Source of the DNA: Radicibacter daui
GTDB taxonomy: Bacteria; Pseudomonadota; Alphaproteobacteria; Radicibacterales; Radicibacteraceae
Direction: 5' to 3'
DNA length: 64,000 nt
NCBI GenBank assembly: GCA_030657355.1
Contig: CP131056.1
Location: 2,190,501-2,254,500, forward strand
Below are positions 19,948 through 29,511 of this stretch, piece after piece; the stretch's first letter is position 1, and each line of letters opens with the position of its first letter. A program made the position numbers and the translations under genes. The notes below the pieces were generated by a model that was given only the letters and a program-made list of their open reading frames with translations, ran no database searches and was not told the origin of the DNA.

Positions 19948-20430
19948 ATGAGCGAGGCGATGCAGGAGCAGGGGACCGAGATGCCCGACATGGATGTCGG
20001 CGCCATCATGTCCATGATCCCCCACCGCTATCCGATGCTTCTGGTCGACCGCATGATCAAGGTGCGGCGTAATGAGAGCGCGGTCGGCATCAAGAACGTC
20101 ACCATTAACGAGCAGTTCTTCGAAGGCCATTTCCCCGGCCACCCGATCATGCCGGGCGTGATGATCGTCGAGGCGATGGCGCAGACTGCCGGCGTGCTGG
20201 TGGTGGCAAGCCTTGGTCAGCCGGCAGCCGACCAGATCGTCTATTTCATGAGCATTGACGAAGCGCGCTTCCGCAAGCCCGTGGTGCCTGGCGACCGGCT
20301 GGAGCTGCATGTGAGCAAGCTTCAGGAGCGCCGCAGCGTCTACAAGTTCGAGGGCAAGGCTATCGTCGATGGCAAGGTCCATGCCGAGGCTGTGTTCACC
20401 GCCATGATCATGAAGCGGGAAGCTGCCTGA
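19948..20430 (+). CDS. fabZ: 3-hydroxyacyl-ACP dehydratase FabZ
   Basis: Hot-dog-fold dehydratase of fatty acid elongation; it competes with LpxA/LpxD for 3-hydroxyacyl-ACP, which explains its place among lpx genes. The 160-residue protein has the catalytic region [20 protein letters not shown], with candidate catalytic His61 or His65 and Glu75. The N-terminal [16 protein letters not shown] segment is family-typical. The stop overlaps the lpxA start (TGATG). Confidence 0.96.
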   Translation: MSEAMQEQGTEMPDMDVGAIMSMIPHRYPMLLVDRMIKVRRNESAVGIKNVTINEQFFEGHFPGHPIMPGVMIVEAMAQTAGVLVVASLGQPAADQIVYFMSIDEARFRKPVVPGDRLELHVSKLQERRSVYKFEGKAIVDGKVHAEAVFTAMIMKREAA

Positions 20431-21227
20431 TGGCGTCCGGAACGCAAGTTCACGCCACGGCTGTTGTCGATCCCGCTGCCCGCCTGGGTCAGGACGTAAT
20501 CGTCGGTCCGCTGTGCGTGGTGGGCCCCGATGTTGAGCTTGGCGACGGTGTCGAGCTCAAGAGCCATGTTGCGGTTGCGGGCCATACCAGCATCGGCGCT
20601 GGTACGGTCGTGTTTCCGTTCGCCTCGCTCGGTCATGCGCCTCAGGACCTCAAATATCACGGGGAGCCGTCGCGGCTGGAGATCGGTGCGCGTAACCGCA
20701 TCCGCGAACATGTGACGATGAATCCCGGCACGGAAGGGGGCGGCATGCTCACCCGTGTGGGCGATGACGGTCTTTACATGGTTGGCGTACACATTGCCCA
20801 TGACTGTATGGTCGGCAACCGGGTGATCATGGCCAACAATGTGACCCTCGCAGGGCATGTGGTGGTCGAGGATAATGTGGTGATCGGCGGTCTTTCAGCC
20901 TTCCACCAGTTTGTCCGTATTGGCGCCGGCGCGATGATCGGTGGCATGTCGGCAGTTGAATCCGACGTGGTGCCCTTTGCTTTGGTCAAAGGCGATCGCG
21001 CTTTCCTGGACGGTCTTAACTATGTCGGCCTGCAGCGGCGCGGTGTGGAAAAGGCGCAGATCCATGAGCTGCGCGAGATCTACCGGCAGGTGTTCGAAGG
21101 CGAGGGCACGCTCAAGGAGCGTCTGGCTGCCGCCGCGGGCAAGGTGCAGTCGGGTACGCCGGCTGGCCAGATCATCGAATTCATGCTGGCACGCGAAAGC
21201 CGTGCCTTCTGTCAGCCGCGGCGTTGA
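20430..21227 (+). CDS. lpxA: UDP-N-acetylglucosamine O-acyltransferase LpxA
   Basis: First step of lipid A synthesis. The 265-residue protein has N-terminal hexapeptide repeats forming a left-handed beta-helix, the loop GHAPQDLKYHGEPSRLEIG, and the catalytic histidine region VHIAHDCMVG (His124, equivalent to E. coli His125). A C-terminal helical domain (LRRGVEKAQIHEL-like, residues about 195-255) follows. The next gene is lpxB with a 36-bp gap; no lpxI lies between them. Confidence 0.95.
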   Translation: MASGTQVHATAVVDPAARLGQDVIVGPLCVVGPDVELGDGVELKSHVAVAGHTSIGAGTVVFPFASLGHAPQDLKYHGEPSRLEIGARNRIREHVTMNPGTEGGGMLTRVGDDGLYMVGVHIAHDCMVGNRVIMANNVTLAGHVVVEDNVVIGGLSAFHQFVRIGAGAMIGGMSAVESDVVPFALVKGDRAFLDGLNYVGLQRRGVEKAQIHELREIYRQVFEGEGTLKERLAAAAGKVQSGTPAGQIIEFMLARESRAFCQPRR

Positions 21228-21263
21228 GCCGCGGTTGATGCCATAACAGCGCGGACGCCCTGA

Positions 21264-22430
21264 ATGAGCGTGTCGGTTTTTCTTGTAGCCGGCGAACCCT
21301 CCGGCGATGCGCTCGGCGCCGCGCTGATGACGGCAATCAGCAAGCAGACGGGCGGTGACGTTCGTTTTTCCGGGATCGGCGGCGAGCGCATGATCGAGGC
21401 TGGCCTTGCCAGCCTGTTCCCCATGAATGACCTCAGCGTCATGGGGCTCGCAGAGGTGTTGCCCCGCATCCCGAAGCTGCTTGGCCGCGTGCGCGAGACG
21501 GTTGCGGCCATCCGGCAGGCTAAACCCGATATCGTCGTCACCATCGACGCTCCGGATTTTTGTGCCCGTGTAGCCGCAAAGCTCAAGGGTTCGGGCATCC
21601 CTGTTGCCCACTATGTCGCGCCCACAGTGTGGGCATGGCGGCCGGGCCGGGCGAAGAAGTGGGCGCGGCTGGTGGACCGGATGCTGGCGCTCTTTCCGTT
21701 CGAGCCCCCTTATTTCCAGCGTGCCGGCCTTGCCTGTTCCTATGTCGGTCACCCCTCCCTTGAGGCCGGGTTCAACCACGGCGATGGGGCGGGGCTGCGC
21801 AGCCGGCTGGGCATCAGCGCTTCGGCGACGGTTCTCTGTGTCCTTCCCGGCTCACGGGAGGGCGAAGTCAGCCGTCTGCTGCCGGTCTTCTCCCAGGTTA
21901 TCAAGCGGCTGGTCTACCGGTATCCGGGGCTGGTTATTCTGGTGCCGACGGTTGGGCCAGTGGCCGCGACGGTGGAGCGGGAAATTGCGCGCTGGCCGCT
22001 CAAGGCCCATGTCATCCGCGGTGAACGGCAGAAGATCGATGCCTTTGCCGCCAGCACAGTGGCGCTTGCCGCCAGCGGCACCGTTTCGCTTCAGCTTTCT
22101 TTGGCCCGCCTGCCGCAGGTCATTACCTATCGTGTTGCCCGCCTGACGGCTTTTATCGCCCGGCGGATGATCAAGCTTCCCTATGTCAGCCTGCCCAACA
22201 TCCTGCTGGGCCGCCAGATGGTGCCGGAGCTGTTGCAGGAAGACTGCGAGCCGGGCGGCATCGCCCGGGCTATTGCGCATCTGATTGATGACCGCACGGC
22301 GCGGCAGGCCCAGATCAATGCCGATGAAGAGATTGCGGCGCTTCTGGGCGAAAGCGGCCCGGCCCCCAGCGAACGGGCGGCACGCGTCGTGATCGCCATG
22401 GCCCGTGGTGAGACCATTGAAGAAGACTGA
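21264..22430 (+). CDS. lpxB: Lipid A disaccharide synthase LpxB
   Basis: Glycosyltransferase family 19 enzyme that condenses lipid X with UDP-diacylglucosamine. The 388-residue protein opens with the family motif LVAGEPSGDALGAALM. Further conserved segments are VTIDAPDFCARVAAKLK, HYVAPTVWAWRPGRAKK, VLPGSREGEV, ASGTVSLQLSL and LPNILLGRQMVPELLQ. It ends the + strand lipid A run; a bidirectional terminator separates it from the convergent gltA side. Confidence 0.95.
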   Translation: MSVSVFLVAGEPSGDALGAALMTAISKQTGGDVRFSGIGGERMIEAGLASLFPMNDLSVMGLAEVLPRIPKLLGRVRETVAAIRQAKPDIVVTIDAPDFCARVAAKLKGSGIPVAHYVAPTVWAWRPGRAKKWARLVDRMLALFPFEPPYFQRAGLACSYVGHPSLEAGFNHGDGAGLRSRLGISASATVLCVLPGSREGEVSRLLPVFSQVIKRLVYRYPGLVILVPTVGPVAATVEREIARWPLKAHVIRGERQKIDAFAASTVALAASGTVSLQLSLARLPQVITYRVARLTAFIARRMIKLPYVSLPNILLGRQMVPELLQEDCEPGGIARAIAHLIDDRTARQAQINADEEIAALLGESGPAPSERAARVVIAMARGETIEED

Positions 22431-22463
22431 TGTTTGGTTTTCAGTCTCGCAAAATTGTCCCTG

Positions 22464-22500
22464 AAATGAAAAAGGCCGCTGTGAGCGGCCTTTTTCATTT
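22464..22500. terminator. Perfect bidirectional terminator between lpxB and the gltA side
   Basis: Perfect 17-bp inverted repeat (22464-22480 and 22484-22500) with a GTG loop. An A-run on the left and a T-run on the right make it a Rho-independent terminator for both strands. It lies 33 bases past the lpxB stop and directly after the stop of a small minus-strand frame. Confidence 0.93.
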
Positions 22501-22631
22501 CAGCTTCCGGAATACCAGAACGCCACCACAATCGTGCCGATCACCAGCGGAACGAGCAGCCGGGCAGCCCTTTGGGCAAGCCCGCGAAGCGACTCGCGAT
22601 TGTCATTTGACGCCTTGAGACGCTGCCGCAA
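22500..22631 (-). CDS. Possible 43-residue membrane peptide
   Basis: A minus-strand frame downstream of gltA ends in TGA exactly at the bidirectional terminator. From TTG at 22631 it encodes a basic N-terminal helix with the segment KASNDNRESLRGL, then a hydrophobic stretch LLVPLVIGTIVVAFWY that could span the membrane. No clear ribosome binding site is present and there is no in-frame ATG outside gltA. The hydrophobic C-terminus next to a terminator is suggestive, but this could be chance. Confidence 0.25.
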   Translation of the reverse strand: MRQRLKASNDNRESLRGLAQRAARLLVPLVIGTIVVAFWYSGS

Positions 22632-22713
22632 GGACCGCGCCGGAATGATATATTGCGGAAGCGGGAGGCCGGAAATGCTCCGGCCCCCTGTTTCCTCATG
22701 CGTTTTCAGGCGA

Positions 22714-24021
22714 TTAGCCACGACCCGACAGCGGAACAAATGCGCGTTCCGTTGCACCGGTGTAAAGCTGACGCGGGCGGCCGATCTTCATGGCCGGATC
22801 TTCGATCATTTCCTTCCACTGTGCAATCCAGCCGACGGTACGGGCCACGGCAAACAGCACGGTGAACATCTCGACCGGGAAGCCCATCGCCTTGAGGATG
22901 ATGCCCGAATAGAAGTCGACATTCGGGAACAGCTTCTTCTCGACGAAGTACGGATCCTCAAGCGCGATACGCTCCAGCTCCATGGCGAGCGCCAGCAGCG
23001 GATCGTTGCGCTTGCCCAGAGCGTCGAGCACCTCGTGGCAGCTCTCGCGCATCACGGACGCACGCGGATCGTAGTTCTTGTAGACGCGATGGCCGAAGCC
23101 CATTAGGCGGAACGGATCGTTCTTGTCCTTGGCGCGGGCCAGGAACTCGGGAATGCGGTCCTTGCTGCCGATCTCGTTGAGCATCTTGAGCACGGCTTCG
23201 TTCGCGCCGCCATGCGCCGGACCCCACAAAGAGGCGATACCGGCGGCGATGCAGGCAAACGGGTTGGCGCCTGAAGAGCCGGCCATACGCACCGTGGAGG
23301 TGGAGGCGTTCTGCTCGTGGTCGGCGTGCAGGATGAAGATGCGGTCCATCGCCTTGGTGAGAACCGGATTGTCCTTCCAGTTTTCGGCCGGCACGCCGAA
23401 CATCATCTGCAGGAAGTTGCCGGCGTAGCTCAGCTCGTTGCGCGGATAAACGAACGGCTGGCCAACGGAATATTTGTAGGCCATCGCCGCCATGGTCGGA
23501 ATCTTGGCGATCAGGCGATGGGCCGAGATTTCGCGCTGGCGCGGATCGAGAATGTCGAGGCTGTCGTGGTAGAAGGCCGAGAGGGCACCGGTGGTGCCGC
23601 ACATGATCGCCATCGGGTGGGCATCGCGGCGGAAACCACGCAGCATGAAGCTCAGCTGCTCATGGACCATCGTGTGGTAGGTGATGGTCTTGGTGAATTC
23701 TTCAAGCTGCGCCGCATCCGGCAGTTCGCCGTAGAGCAGCAGATAGGCAACTTCAAGGAAGGTACATTTGCTGGCCAGATCCTCGATGCGGTAACCGCGA
23801 TGAAGGAGGATGCCGTTGTCACCATCGATGTAGGTGATTTTGGATTCACAGCTACCGGTCGAGGTGTAGCCCGGGTCGAAGGTAAAATGGCCGGTTTCGG
23901 AATAGAGCTTGCGAACATCAATGACGCTGGGACCCGTCGAACCGTCCAGCAGGGGCAGGGTGTATGACTTGCCGTTCCTGTTGTCGGTGAGGGTGACGCT
24001 GTCGTTTTTGGTTTGGGTCAT
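22714..24021 (-). CDS. gltA: Citrate synthase
   Basis: Condenses acetyl-CoA and oxaloacetate at the entry of the citric acid cycle. I chose ATG 24021 (MTQTKNDS) because AAGGAACC precedes it; the frame is open further upstream without family features. The 435-residue length fits the type II hexameric, NADH-sensitive group. Catalytic regions are visible: [33 protein letters not shown] and [16 protein letters not shown] hairpin (GGGGGCCGGA with TCCGGCCTCCC, around 22660-22690) lies after the stop. Confidence 0.96.
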   Translation of the reverse strand: MTQTKNDSVTLTDNRNGKSYTLPLLDGSTGPSVIDVRKLYSETGHFTFDPGYTSTGSCESKITYIDGDNGILLHRGYRIEDLASKCTFLEVAYLLLYGELPDAAQLEEFTKTITYHTMVHEQLSFMLRGFRRDAHPMAIMCGTTGALSAFYHDSLDILDPRQREISAHRLIAKIPTMAAMAYKYSVGQPFVYPRNELSYAGNFLQMMFGVPAENWKDNPVLTKAMDRIFILHADHEQNASTSTVRMAGSSGANPFACIAAGIASLWGPAHGGANEAVLKMLNEIGSKDRIPEFLARAKDKNDPFRLMGFGHRVYKNYDPRASVMRESCHEVLDALGKRNDPLLALAMELERIALEDPYFVEKKLFPNVDFYSGIILKAMGFPVEMFTVLFAVARTVGWIAQWKEMIEDPAMKIGRPRQLYTGATERAFVPLSGRG

Positions 24022-24197
24022 GTCGACAGGTTCCTTGATCGCTACGGTGACAGAAATACTGAATGAAATCTGCGTGCCCGGGGCGCGTCTTGTGCGGCGT
24101 TCCGCCGGGCAGGTGCTCGACAATAGCGGGGCATGCGCTGGCAGGCAACGCACTGCACAATAACTGTGAAGGTGCCCACGCTATTGTCTGAAAAGGC

Positions 24198-25601
24198 TTA
24201 GTTCATCGCGATCGCCGCTTCGATGCGCCGCAATGTCTCGTCCCGGCCAAGGAGGGCTGCCACCTCGAAGATCGGGGGGGAAACATTGGAGCCCGAAAGG
24301 GCCGCGCGCAGAGGCTGGGCGACGGCGCCGAGCTTGATCTGCTTCTGCTCGGCAAGGGCGCGGGCGCTCTCTTCCAGCGCTGCTGCACTGAACGGTTCAG
24401 CTGCTGCGATGAGGTGCTGCCAGGCTGCCAGAACCTCCCGGCCTTCCCGCACCAGCGACTGTGCCTTGTCATTGAAGGGCAGCGGCAGCGGGCGCACGAG
24501 GAAGCAGGCCGCTTCGGCCAGATCGTTGAGCGTCTTGGCGCGGTCCTTGAGGCCGGGCATGGCGGCTTCCAGCAGGTCGCGCTGTGCCAGCGTCAGCTTG
24601 GTACCTACCTCGGTCTCGACACGGCTCATGATATGGCCGGCCAGCTCCTTGTCCGCAGCCTGGCGGATATAGATGCCGCTGACATGGTCAAGCTTGGTGA
24701 AATCCATCCGGGCCGGCGACCGGCCGATGCCGGAGACGTCGAAGAGCTTGATGGCGTCTTCGGTGGAGATGATGTCGGTATCGCCGTGACCCCAGCCGAG
24801 GCGCAGCAGGTAGTTGCGCATGGCAGCCGGCAGGTAGCCCATGTCACGGTAAGCTTCGATGCCGAGCGCGCCATGGCGTTTGGAGAGCTTGGCGCCGTCC
24901 GGGCCGTGGATGAGCGGGATATGCGCGTACTGCGGTACGTCCCAGCCCATCGCCTCATAAATCTGGCGCTGGCGGAACGCGTTGTTGAGATGGTCATCGC
25001 CGCGGATGACATGGGTGACGCCGGCATCATGGTCGTCAACCACCACGGCCAGCATGTAGGTCGGCGTGCCGTCGCTGCGCAGCAGGATCATGTCGTCGAG
25101 CTGGCGGTTATCGACCTTGACCTCACCCTGGACGAGATCGTGAATCACGCTCTCGCCGGTGAGCGGTGCCTTGAGGCGGATGACGGGCTTGACGCCGGCC
25201 GGTGCCTCGGCGGGATCGCGGTCACGCCAGCGACCATCATAGCCGACGGGGCGGCCTTCAGCCTTGGCCCGGGCGCGCATCTCTTCCAGCTCTTCCGGCG
25301 TGCAGTAGCAATAGTAGGCACGGCCCATCTCGAGCATCTGGCGCGCGACTTCGGCGTGGCGGTCCTTGCGCTCGAACTGCGAGACGGCATCGCCATCCCA
25401 GTCAAGTTCCAGCCACTTCAGTCCCTCGAGGATGGCGCGCACGGCATCTTCCGTGGAGCGCGCGCGATCAGTGTCCTCAATGCGCAGAAGGAACTTGCCG
25501 CCGGTGTGGCGGGCATAGAGCCAGTTGAAGAGCGCGGTGCGCGCGCCGCCGATATGCAGGTAACCGGTGGGCGATGGCGCAAAACGGGTGACGACGGTCA
25601 T
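24198..25601 (-). CDS. gltX: Glutamyl-tRNA synthetase
   Basis: Class I synthetase charging glutamate. The start at 25601 gives [20 protein letters not shown], with the HIGH-type motif as HIGG. The second class I motif is KLSKRHGA. The 467-residue length is normal. The in-frame upstream codons to 25643 lack conservation-like features. Many Alphaproteobacteria have two GltX paralogs, one of them misacylating tRNA-Gln for later amidation; which type this is cannot be told here. gltX is divergent from comEC and followed by gltA on the same strand. Confidence 0.95.
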   Translation of the reverse strand: MTVVTRFAPSPTGYLHIGGARTALFNWLYARHTGGKFLLRIEDTDRARSTEDAVRAILEGLKWLELDWDGDAVSQFERKDRHAEVARQMLEMGRAYYCYCTPEELEEMRARAKAEGRPVGYDGRWRDRDPAEAPAGVKPVIRLKAPLTGESVIHDLVQGEVKVDNRQLDDMILLRSDGTPTYMLAVVVDDHDAGVTHVIRGDDHLNNAFRQRQIYEAMGWDVPQYAHIPLIHGPDGAKLSKRHGALGIEAYRDMGYLPAAMRNYLLRLGWGHGDTDIISTEDAIKLFDVSGIGRSPARMDFTKLDHVSGIYIRQAADKELAGHIMSRVETEVGTKLTLAQRDLLEAAMPGLKDRAKTLNDLAEAACFLVRPLPLPFNDKAQSLVREGREVLAAWQHLIAAAEPFSAAALEESARALAEQKQIKLGAVAQPLRAALSGSNVSPPIFEVAALLGRDETLRRIEAAIAMN

Positions 25602-25803
25602 GTTTTTCTCGCAAAGGCTTTGGCGAGCCATTAATTTTGGCATCTCGGCGGCGTTTGGAAATGCCGGCTGGCGGCCGGTTTAGCACAGCCTCCGTGCCAG
25701 ACCAAAGGAACATGACGGGTGCGAGGAAATGCCCGGCCTTTAAATGCGCCTGCTAGGACTTTTCGCCGGCAGCAGGCCTGGCCGGCGAAGGAGAAAAGGG
25801 AAG

Positions 25804-28098
25804 GTGTCCAGCCTGAGGCCACGCGAGTTCCCGACCTTTTCCCTGCGCGGCCGATGGCCCGGCATACGGCTTCGTCTATTGGCTCTTTCCGCCGGACGGC
25901 TGTTTCAGGGGGAGCGTGAGCGGCTCATCTTGTGGACGCCGGTTTTTCTCGGCTGGGGCGCAGCGACCTATCTCGGACTTCCGGTTGAACCGACGGCGCT
26001 GCAATGGCTGCTGGTTTCCATCGCGGCCCTTACTCTGCTCTGCGGGCTTTTCCTGAGCCTGCGCTTCATGCCGGCCGGCGGCAGCCGGACTTTTGTCCTT
26101 TTCGGGCTCGCCATGGCCCTGCTTTTCGGCGGTGGCTTTGGTCTTTGCGGCTTGCGCGCCACGCTGCTGGCAGCGCCCCGGCTCGCAGAGGCGATGAATT
26201 ATGTTCGGGTGGAAGGCGTGCTCGCCGATGTACGACCGGCCGAAGGTGGACGCCGACTTGTTCTGACAGCCACGGTTATCGAGCACCTGACGGCCGGGCA
26301 AACTCCCGCAAGAATATCGCTTCTGCTGCCCGGAACGCCGCGCGAAGGGGAGAATTTGCGCCCCGGGCTACGGGTAGCCTTGCGCGCCTTTCTGGCGCCG
26401 CCCGGCGAGGCGGTGTTGCCCGGTGACTACAGCTTTGCCCGCAGGGCATGGTTTCAGGGCATCGGTGCCGTCGGCCGGGCGTTGCCCGGTGTGGAGGTGT
26501 TGGGAGAGGACGGGGCAGGCTGGCAAACGGATTTGCGCGATCTGCAGCGGCGGATCGTCTCCGCTATCGACGTGCACCTCAAGGCCGCCATGTCACCTGC
26601 TGCTGCCGGCGTTGCTGCAAGTGCCTTGCTGGGGGAACGCAGCAGTCTGCCCGAAGCGGATCTTGAGGCCATCCGGGCATCCGGGCTTGCCCATCTTCTC
26701 TCGATCTCCGGCCTTCATATGTCGCTCGTCATCGCTGCCGTGTTTATGGTCGTGCGGGGCGGGCTGGCACTGATCCCGGCCATAACCCTGCGCCTGCCGG
26801 CCAAGAAGGTGGCTGCCTTCGTTTCCTGCGGCGTCTCGTTCGGCTTTCTGCTGCTGGTGGATGCGCCGCTACCGGCGGTGCGCTCCTTCCTGATGGCGTT
26901 GGTGATGCTGATCGCGATGCTGGCGGAGCGCGACCCGTTTTCCATGCGCGTGGTGGCAACCGCAGCGACGCTGCAGCTGCTGTTCGCGCCGGAAAGTGTT
27001 GGCGAGGTGGGATTCCAGATGTCGTTTGCCGCTGTCGCCGCACTCATTGCCTTTGCAGAAGCGCTGAAAGGCTGGCGTCCGGGCTGGGCGGAGCAACTCG
27101 GCTGGATAACGGGAGCGCTCGCGGCCGTTATCATGCTGGGGCTGGTCAGCCTGGTGGCGACGGCGGCAACGCTTCCCTTTTCACTCTACAGCTTCAACCA
27201 GTTCGTCAGCTGGGGTTTCCTTGCCAATCTCATCGGCGTGCCGCTCTTTGAGCTCATCATCATGCCACTCGGCCTGCTGGCCCTGATACTGGAGCCGGTA
27301 GGGGCGAGTTATCCGGTCTGGTGGCTTGCCGGTCAGGGGATCGATCTCTTGCTCGCGCTGGCCCACTGGGTCGCAGGCTGGCCGGCGGCGGCCTTGATGG
27401 TGCCGGCTCCCTCAACGGCAGGCTTTGCCGTCGCCGTGCTGTCCGGCCTCTGGCTGCTGATCTGGACGCGGCGCTGGCGATGGCTCGGGGCACCTCTCGC
27501 CCTTGCGGGGCTTTTGTCCTTGTTCTGGCAGCCGCAACCGGTGCTGATCGCCGCGACCGGCGATAACGGCCGCCTTGCTTTTGCCTATCGTGATCCGGAC
27601 GGTATGCTCTGGCTCTCCGGCGTACGCCGCAACTCCTATGTCGGCAGCCGTTGGTCGCAGCGTTTCGGGCAAGGGGAAGCAGGCCTGCTGAGTTCCGGAT
27701 TGCGCCGGAGCGTTACCGGGATCGCTTGCGATGGCCTCGGCTGTTCGCTCGACCGGGATGGCCTGTGGCTCAGCCTTATCAAGACTGCCGATGCCTTGCC
27801 TGAAGAGTGCGGGCAGGGCGGCGCTCTGCTGGTCGCGCCCGGCCTCTATCTGCCACCCGCGTGCCGTGCGCAGGGAAACAGGGGGCATGCCGAATTTCTG
27901 GTTAGTGGAACCACGGTTTTTTACGCAGGGTCCGAAGGCTGGTTCATCCGGCAGGTGTTTCCGTATGGGCGGCGACGCCTGTGGGATCGGGAGCCCGCGG
28001 GTTCTGAAAATAAAACCCCGGCAGCGGCCGAAGAGGATGCTGCCGGGGACGATGATGACAGAAGGTTTGATGATACCGGCTGGGCCGGAGATCAGTAA
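25804..28098 (+). CDS. comEC: ComEC/Rec2-family membrane protein
   Basis: A large polytopic membrane protein related to the DNA-uptake channel of competence. From GTG 25804, which has AAGGAG 10 bases upstream, it has 764 residues; an ATG at 25744 is in frame but lacks a ribosome site. The DUF4131-like N-terminal half contains an OB-fold segment ([19 protein letters not shown]). The core Competence domain carries [18 protein letters not shown] and about eight helices. The C-terminal region lacks the HxHxDH metallo-beta-lactamase motif seen in Bacillus ComEC. The last ~30 residues are encoded by the lexA terminator. Orientation is convergent with lexA, with a 7-bp overlap. Confidence 0.9.
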   Translation: MSSLRPREFPTFSLRGRWPGIRLRLLALSAGRLFQGERERLILWTPVFLGWGAATYLGLPVEPTALQWLLVSIAALTLLCGLFLSLRFMPAGGSRTFVLFGLAMALLFGGGFGLCGLRATLLAAPRLAEAMNYVRVEGVLADVRPAEGGRRLVLTATVIEHLTAGQTPARISLLLPGTPREGENLRPGLRVALRAFLAPPGEAVLPGDYSFARRAWFQGIGAVGRALPGVEVLGEDGAGWQTDLRDLQRRIVSAIDVHLKAAMSPAAAGVAASALLGERSSLPEADLEAIRASGLAHLLSISGLHMSLVIAAVFMVVRGGLALIPAITLRLPAKKVAAFVSCGVSFGFLLLVDAPLPAVRSFLMALVMLIAMLAERDPFSMRVVATAATLQLLFAPESVGEVGFQMSFAAVAALIAFAEALKGWRPGWAEQLGWITGALAAVIMLGLVSLVATAATLPFSLYSFNQFVSWGFLANLIGVPLFELIIMPLGLLALILEPVGASYPVWWLAGQGIDLLLALAHWVAGWPAAALMVPAPSTAGFAVAVLSGLWLLIWTRRWRWLGAPLALAGLLSLFWQPQPVLIAATGDNGRLAFAYRDPDGMLWLSGVRRNSYVGSRWSQRFGQGEAGLLSSGLRRSVTGIACDGLGCSLDRDGLWLSLIKTADALPEECGQGGALLVAPGLYLPPACRAQGNRGHAEFLVSGTTVFYAGSEGWFIRQVFPYGRRRLWDREPAGSENKTPAAAEEDAAGDDDDRRFDDTGWAGDQ
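28007..28048 (-). terminator. lexA terminator inside the comEC 3' end
   Basis: Read on the minus strand, a 10-bp perfect stem (28039-28048 with 28016-28025) is followed by TTTTATTTT. It lies about 45 bases past the lexA stop. The same DNA is read as comEC codons for an Ala/Glu/Asp-rich tail. Confidence 0.85.
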
Positions 28099-28808
28099 CG
28101 CCGCAGCAGGCCGACGAGACGGCCCTGGATGGTGACGCGCTCGGGGCTGTAAATCTGGGTGCGATAGGCGCTGTTGGCAGGCTCCAGCGCCACATTGCGG
28201 CCATCACGGCGCAGACGCTTGAGCGTCGCTACCTCGCGATCGACCAGGGCCACGACAATGGCGCCGCTGTCGGCGCGGTCACAGCGCTGCACGAGAATGG
28301 TATCGCCGTCGAGGATGCCTTCCTCGATCATGGAATCGCCTTCCACCTCCAGCGCGTAATGTTCGCCGCCGCCGATGAGGCCTGGCGGCAGGTCGAGCAT
28401 GGCGCCGCCTTCGCTGAGCGCGTCGATGGGCGTACCGGCCGCAATCTTGCCGAGGAGGGGGATGGAGGTCGCATCATTGGCTCGCGGTGCCGGCCGGGTC
28501 AGGTTGACCACATTGCTGGCTGCCGCGGGAGCCGGCGCTGCAGAGGCAGCAACCTGAGTGGCTGCTGTAACGGGAGCGGCGCCACGACCGCCGGCTTCCG
28601 GCAGGCGCATGACTTCCAGCGCCCGGGCCTTGTGCGGCAGGCGGCGGATAAATCCGCGCTCTTCAAGTCCGGTAATCAGCCGGTGGATACCCGACTTGGA
28701 TTTGAGATTGAGCGCTTCCTTCATTTCGTCGAAGGAGGGCGATACCCCCGACTCCCCCAAGCGCTGATGGATGAACATCAACAACTCGTGCTGCTTGCGG
28801 GTGAGCAT
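28092..28808 (-). CDS. lexA: LexA SOS repressor
   Basis: Represses the SOS regulon and self-cleaves on RecA filaments. The 238-residue protein has a winged helix-turn-helix N-terminus ([28 protein letters not shown]), a long Ala/Pro-rich linker (about 75-115), the cleavage site Ala124-Gly125 in KIAAGTP, and the Ser159 (EGDSM) / Lys197 (ATLKRL) dyad. It is preceded by an alphaproteobacterial LexA box at 28906-28920, showing autoregulation. lexA lies downstream of the trpGDC-moaC-moeA-GNAT run but has its own promoter region. Confidence 0.96.
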   Translation of the reverse strand: MLTRKQHELLMFIHQRLGESGVSPSFDEMKEALNLKSKSGIHRLITGLEERGFIRRLPHKARALEVMRLPEAGGRGAAPVTAATQVAASAAPAPAAASNVVNLTRPAPRANDATSIPLLGKIAAGTPIDALSEGGAMLDLPPGLIGGGEHYALEVEGDSMIEEGILDGDTILVQRCDRADSGAIVVALVDREVATLKRLRRDGRNVALEPANSAYRTQIYSPERVTIQGRLVGLLRRY

Positions 28809-28905
28809 AAGGGGAAACCTCCTTCAGGCAGGGTGGCTCTATGGTTGATCCCGGCCACCGCCAAACCGGCAACAGGCAGGGGAACAAATGCAAAACACTA
28901 ACGAT

Positions 28906-28920
28906 GTTCTAATTTGGTTC
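28906..28920 (-). promoter_or_regulatory. LexA box (GTTC-N7-GTTC)
   Basis: GTTC at 28906-28909 and at 28917-28920 are separated by exactly seven bases, matching the direct-repeat LexA operator known in Alphaproteobacteria. It sits about 100 bases upstream of the lexA start in an AT-rich patch, consistent with lexA autoregulation. Confidence 0.8.
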
Positions 28921-29031
28921 TCATTGGCTGTCAACGCTGGGAGCAAATATTCCCTCGGGGATCGGCCAGAAATGTCGTCGTTGAATATTACGAAGGAGCG
29001 CTCCGGGGGCCGTTGCGCGACGCCTCGACTG

Positions 29032-29511
29032 TCAGAGTATCCGCTCCATGAATACGCTGAGCGGATCAGGCCGATAATCGGCGAAGGGCTCCCGGCGCTG
29101 GAACCCGGCGCGCTCGTAAAGGGCAAGGGCGGCGTGGCTGTGGACGCCGGTTTCAAGCCTTAGAACCCGGACACCTTCGGACTGACCCTTTTCCATCAGC
29201 GCATCCAGCATCAGTCGGGAGAGGCCCCGGCCTCGTGCGTCTTCTTCCACCCACATGCGCTTGATTTCTGCCCATTCGCCGTGAAGCACAATGGCACCGG
29301 TGGCCAGTGCCCGGCCATCCGGATCGCGGGCGACCAGGAAGCGCACCCCGGGCTGTCGCAGGGCTTCGAGCGCGAGGTGATGGTTACTTTCTGCGGGATA
29401 GAGGCTCGCGGAATGTTCTTCCCCGCGTGCCAGCATTGCCGTGATCTCCGCCTGGTCGGGATCTTCCTGCCGGATGCTTACAGAAGAGACGGGGCCCGGG
29501 GAGGCTGGCAT
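29032..29511 (-). CDS. GNAT family N-acetyltransferase
   Basis: A 159-residue acetyltransferase-fold protein. Acetyl-CoA-binding motif A is visible as MWVEEDARGRGLSRLMLDAL, and motif B as HSHAALALYERAGFQRREPF, both typical of GNAT enzymes acting on small molecules or amino acids. Its start codon directly follows the moeA stop (TAG then ATG), so it is the last gene of the trp-moa-moe run. The substrate is unknown. Confidence 0.88.
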   Translation of the reverse strand: MPASPGPVSSVSIRQEDPDQAEITAMLARGEEHSASLYPAESNHHLALEALRQPGVRFLVARDPDGRALATGAIVLHGEWAEIKRMWVEEDARGRGLSRLMLDALMEKGQSEGVRVLRLETGVHSHAALALYERAGFQRREPFADYRPDPLSVFMERIL

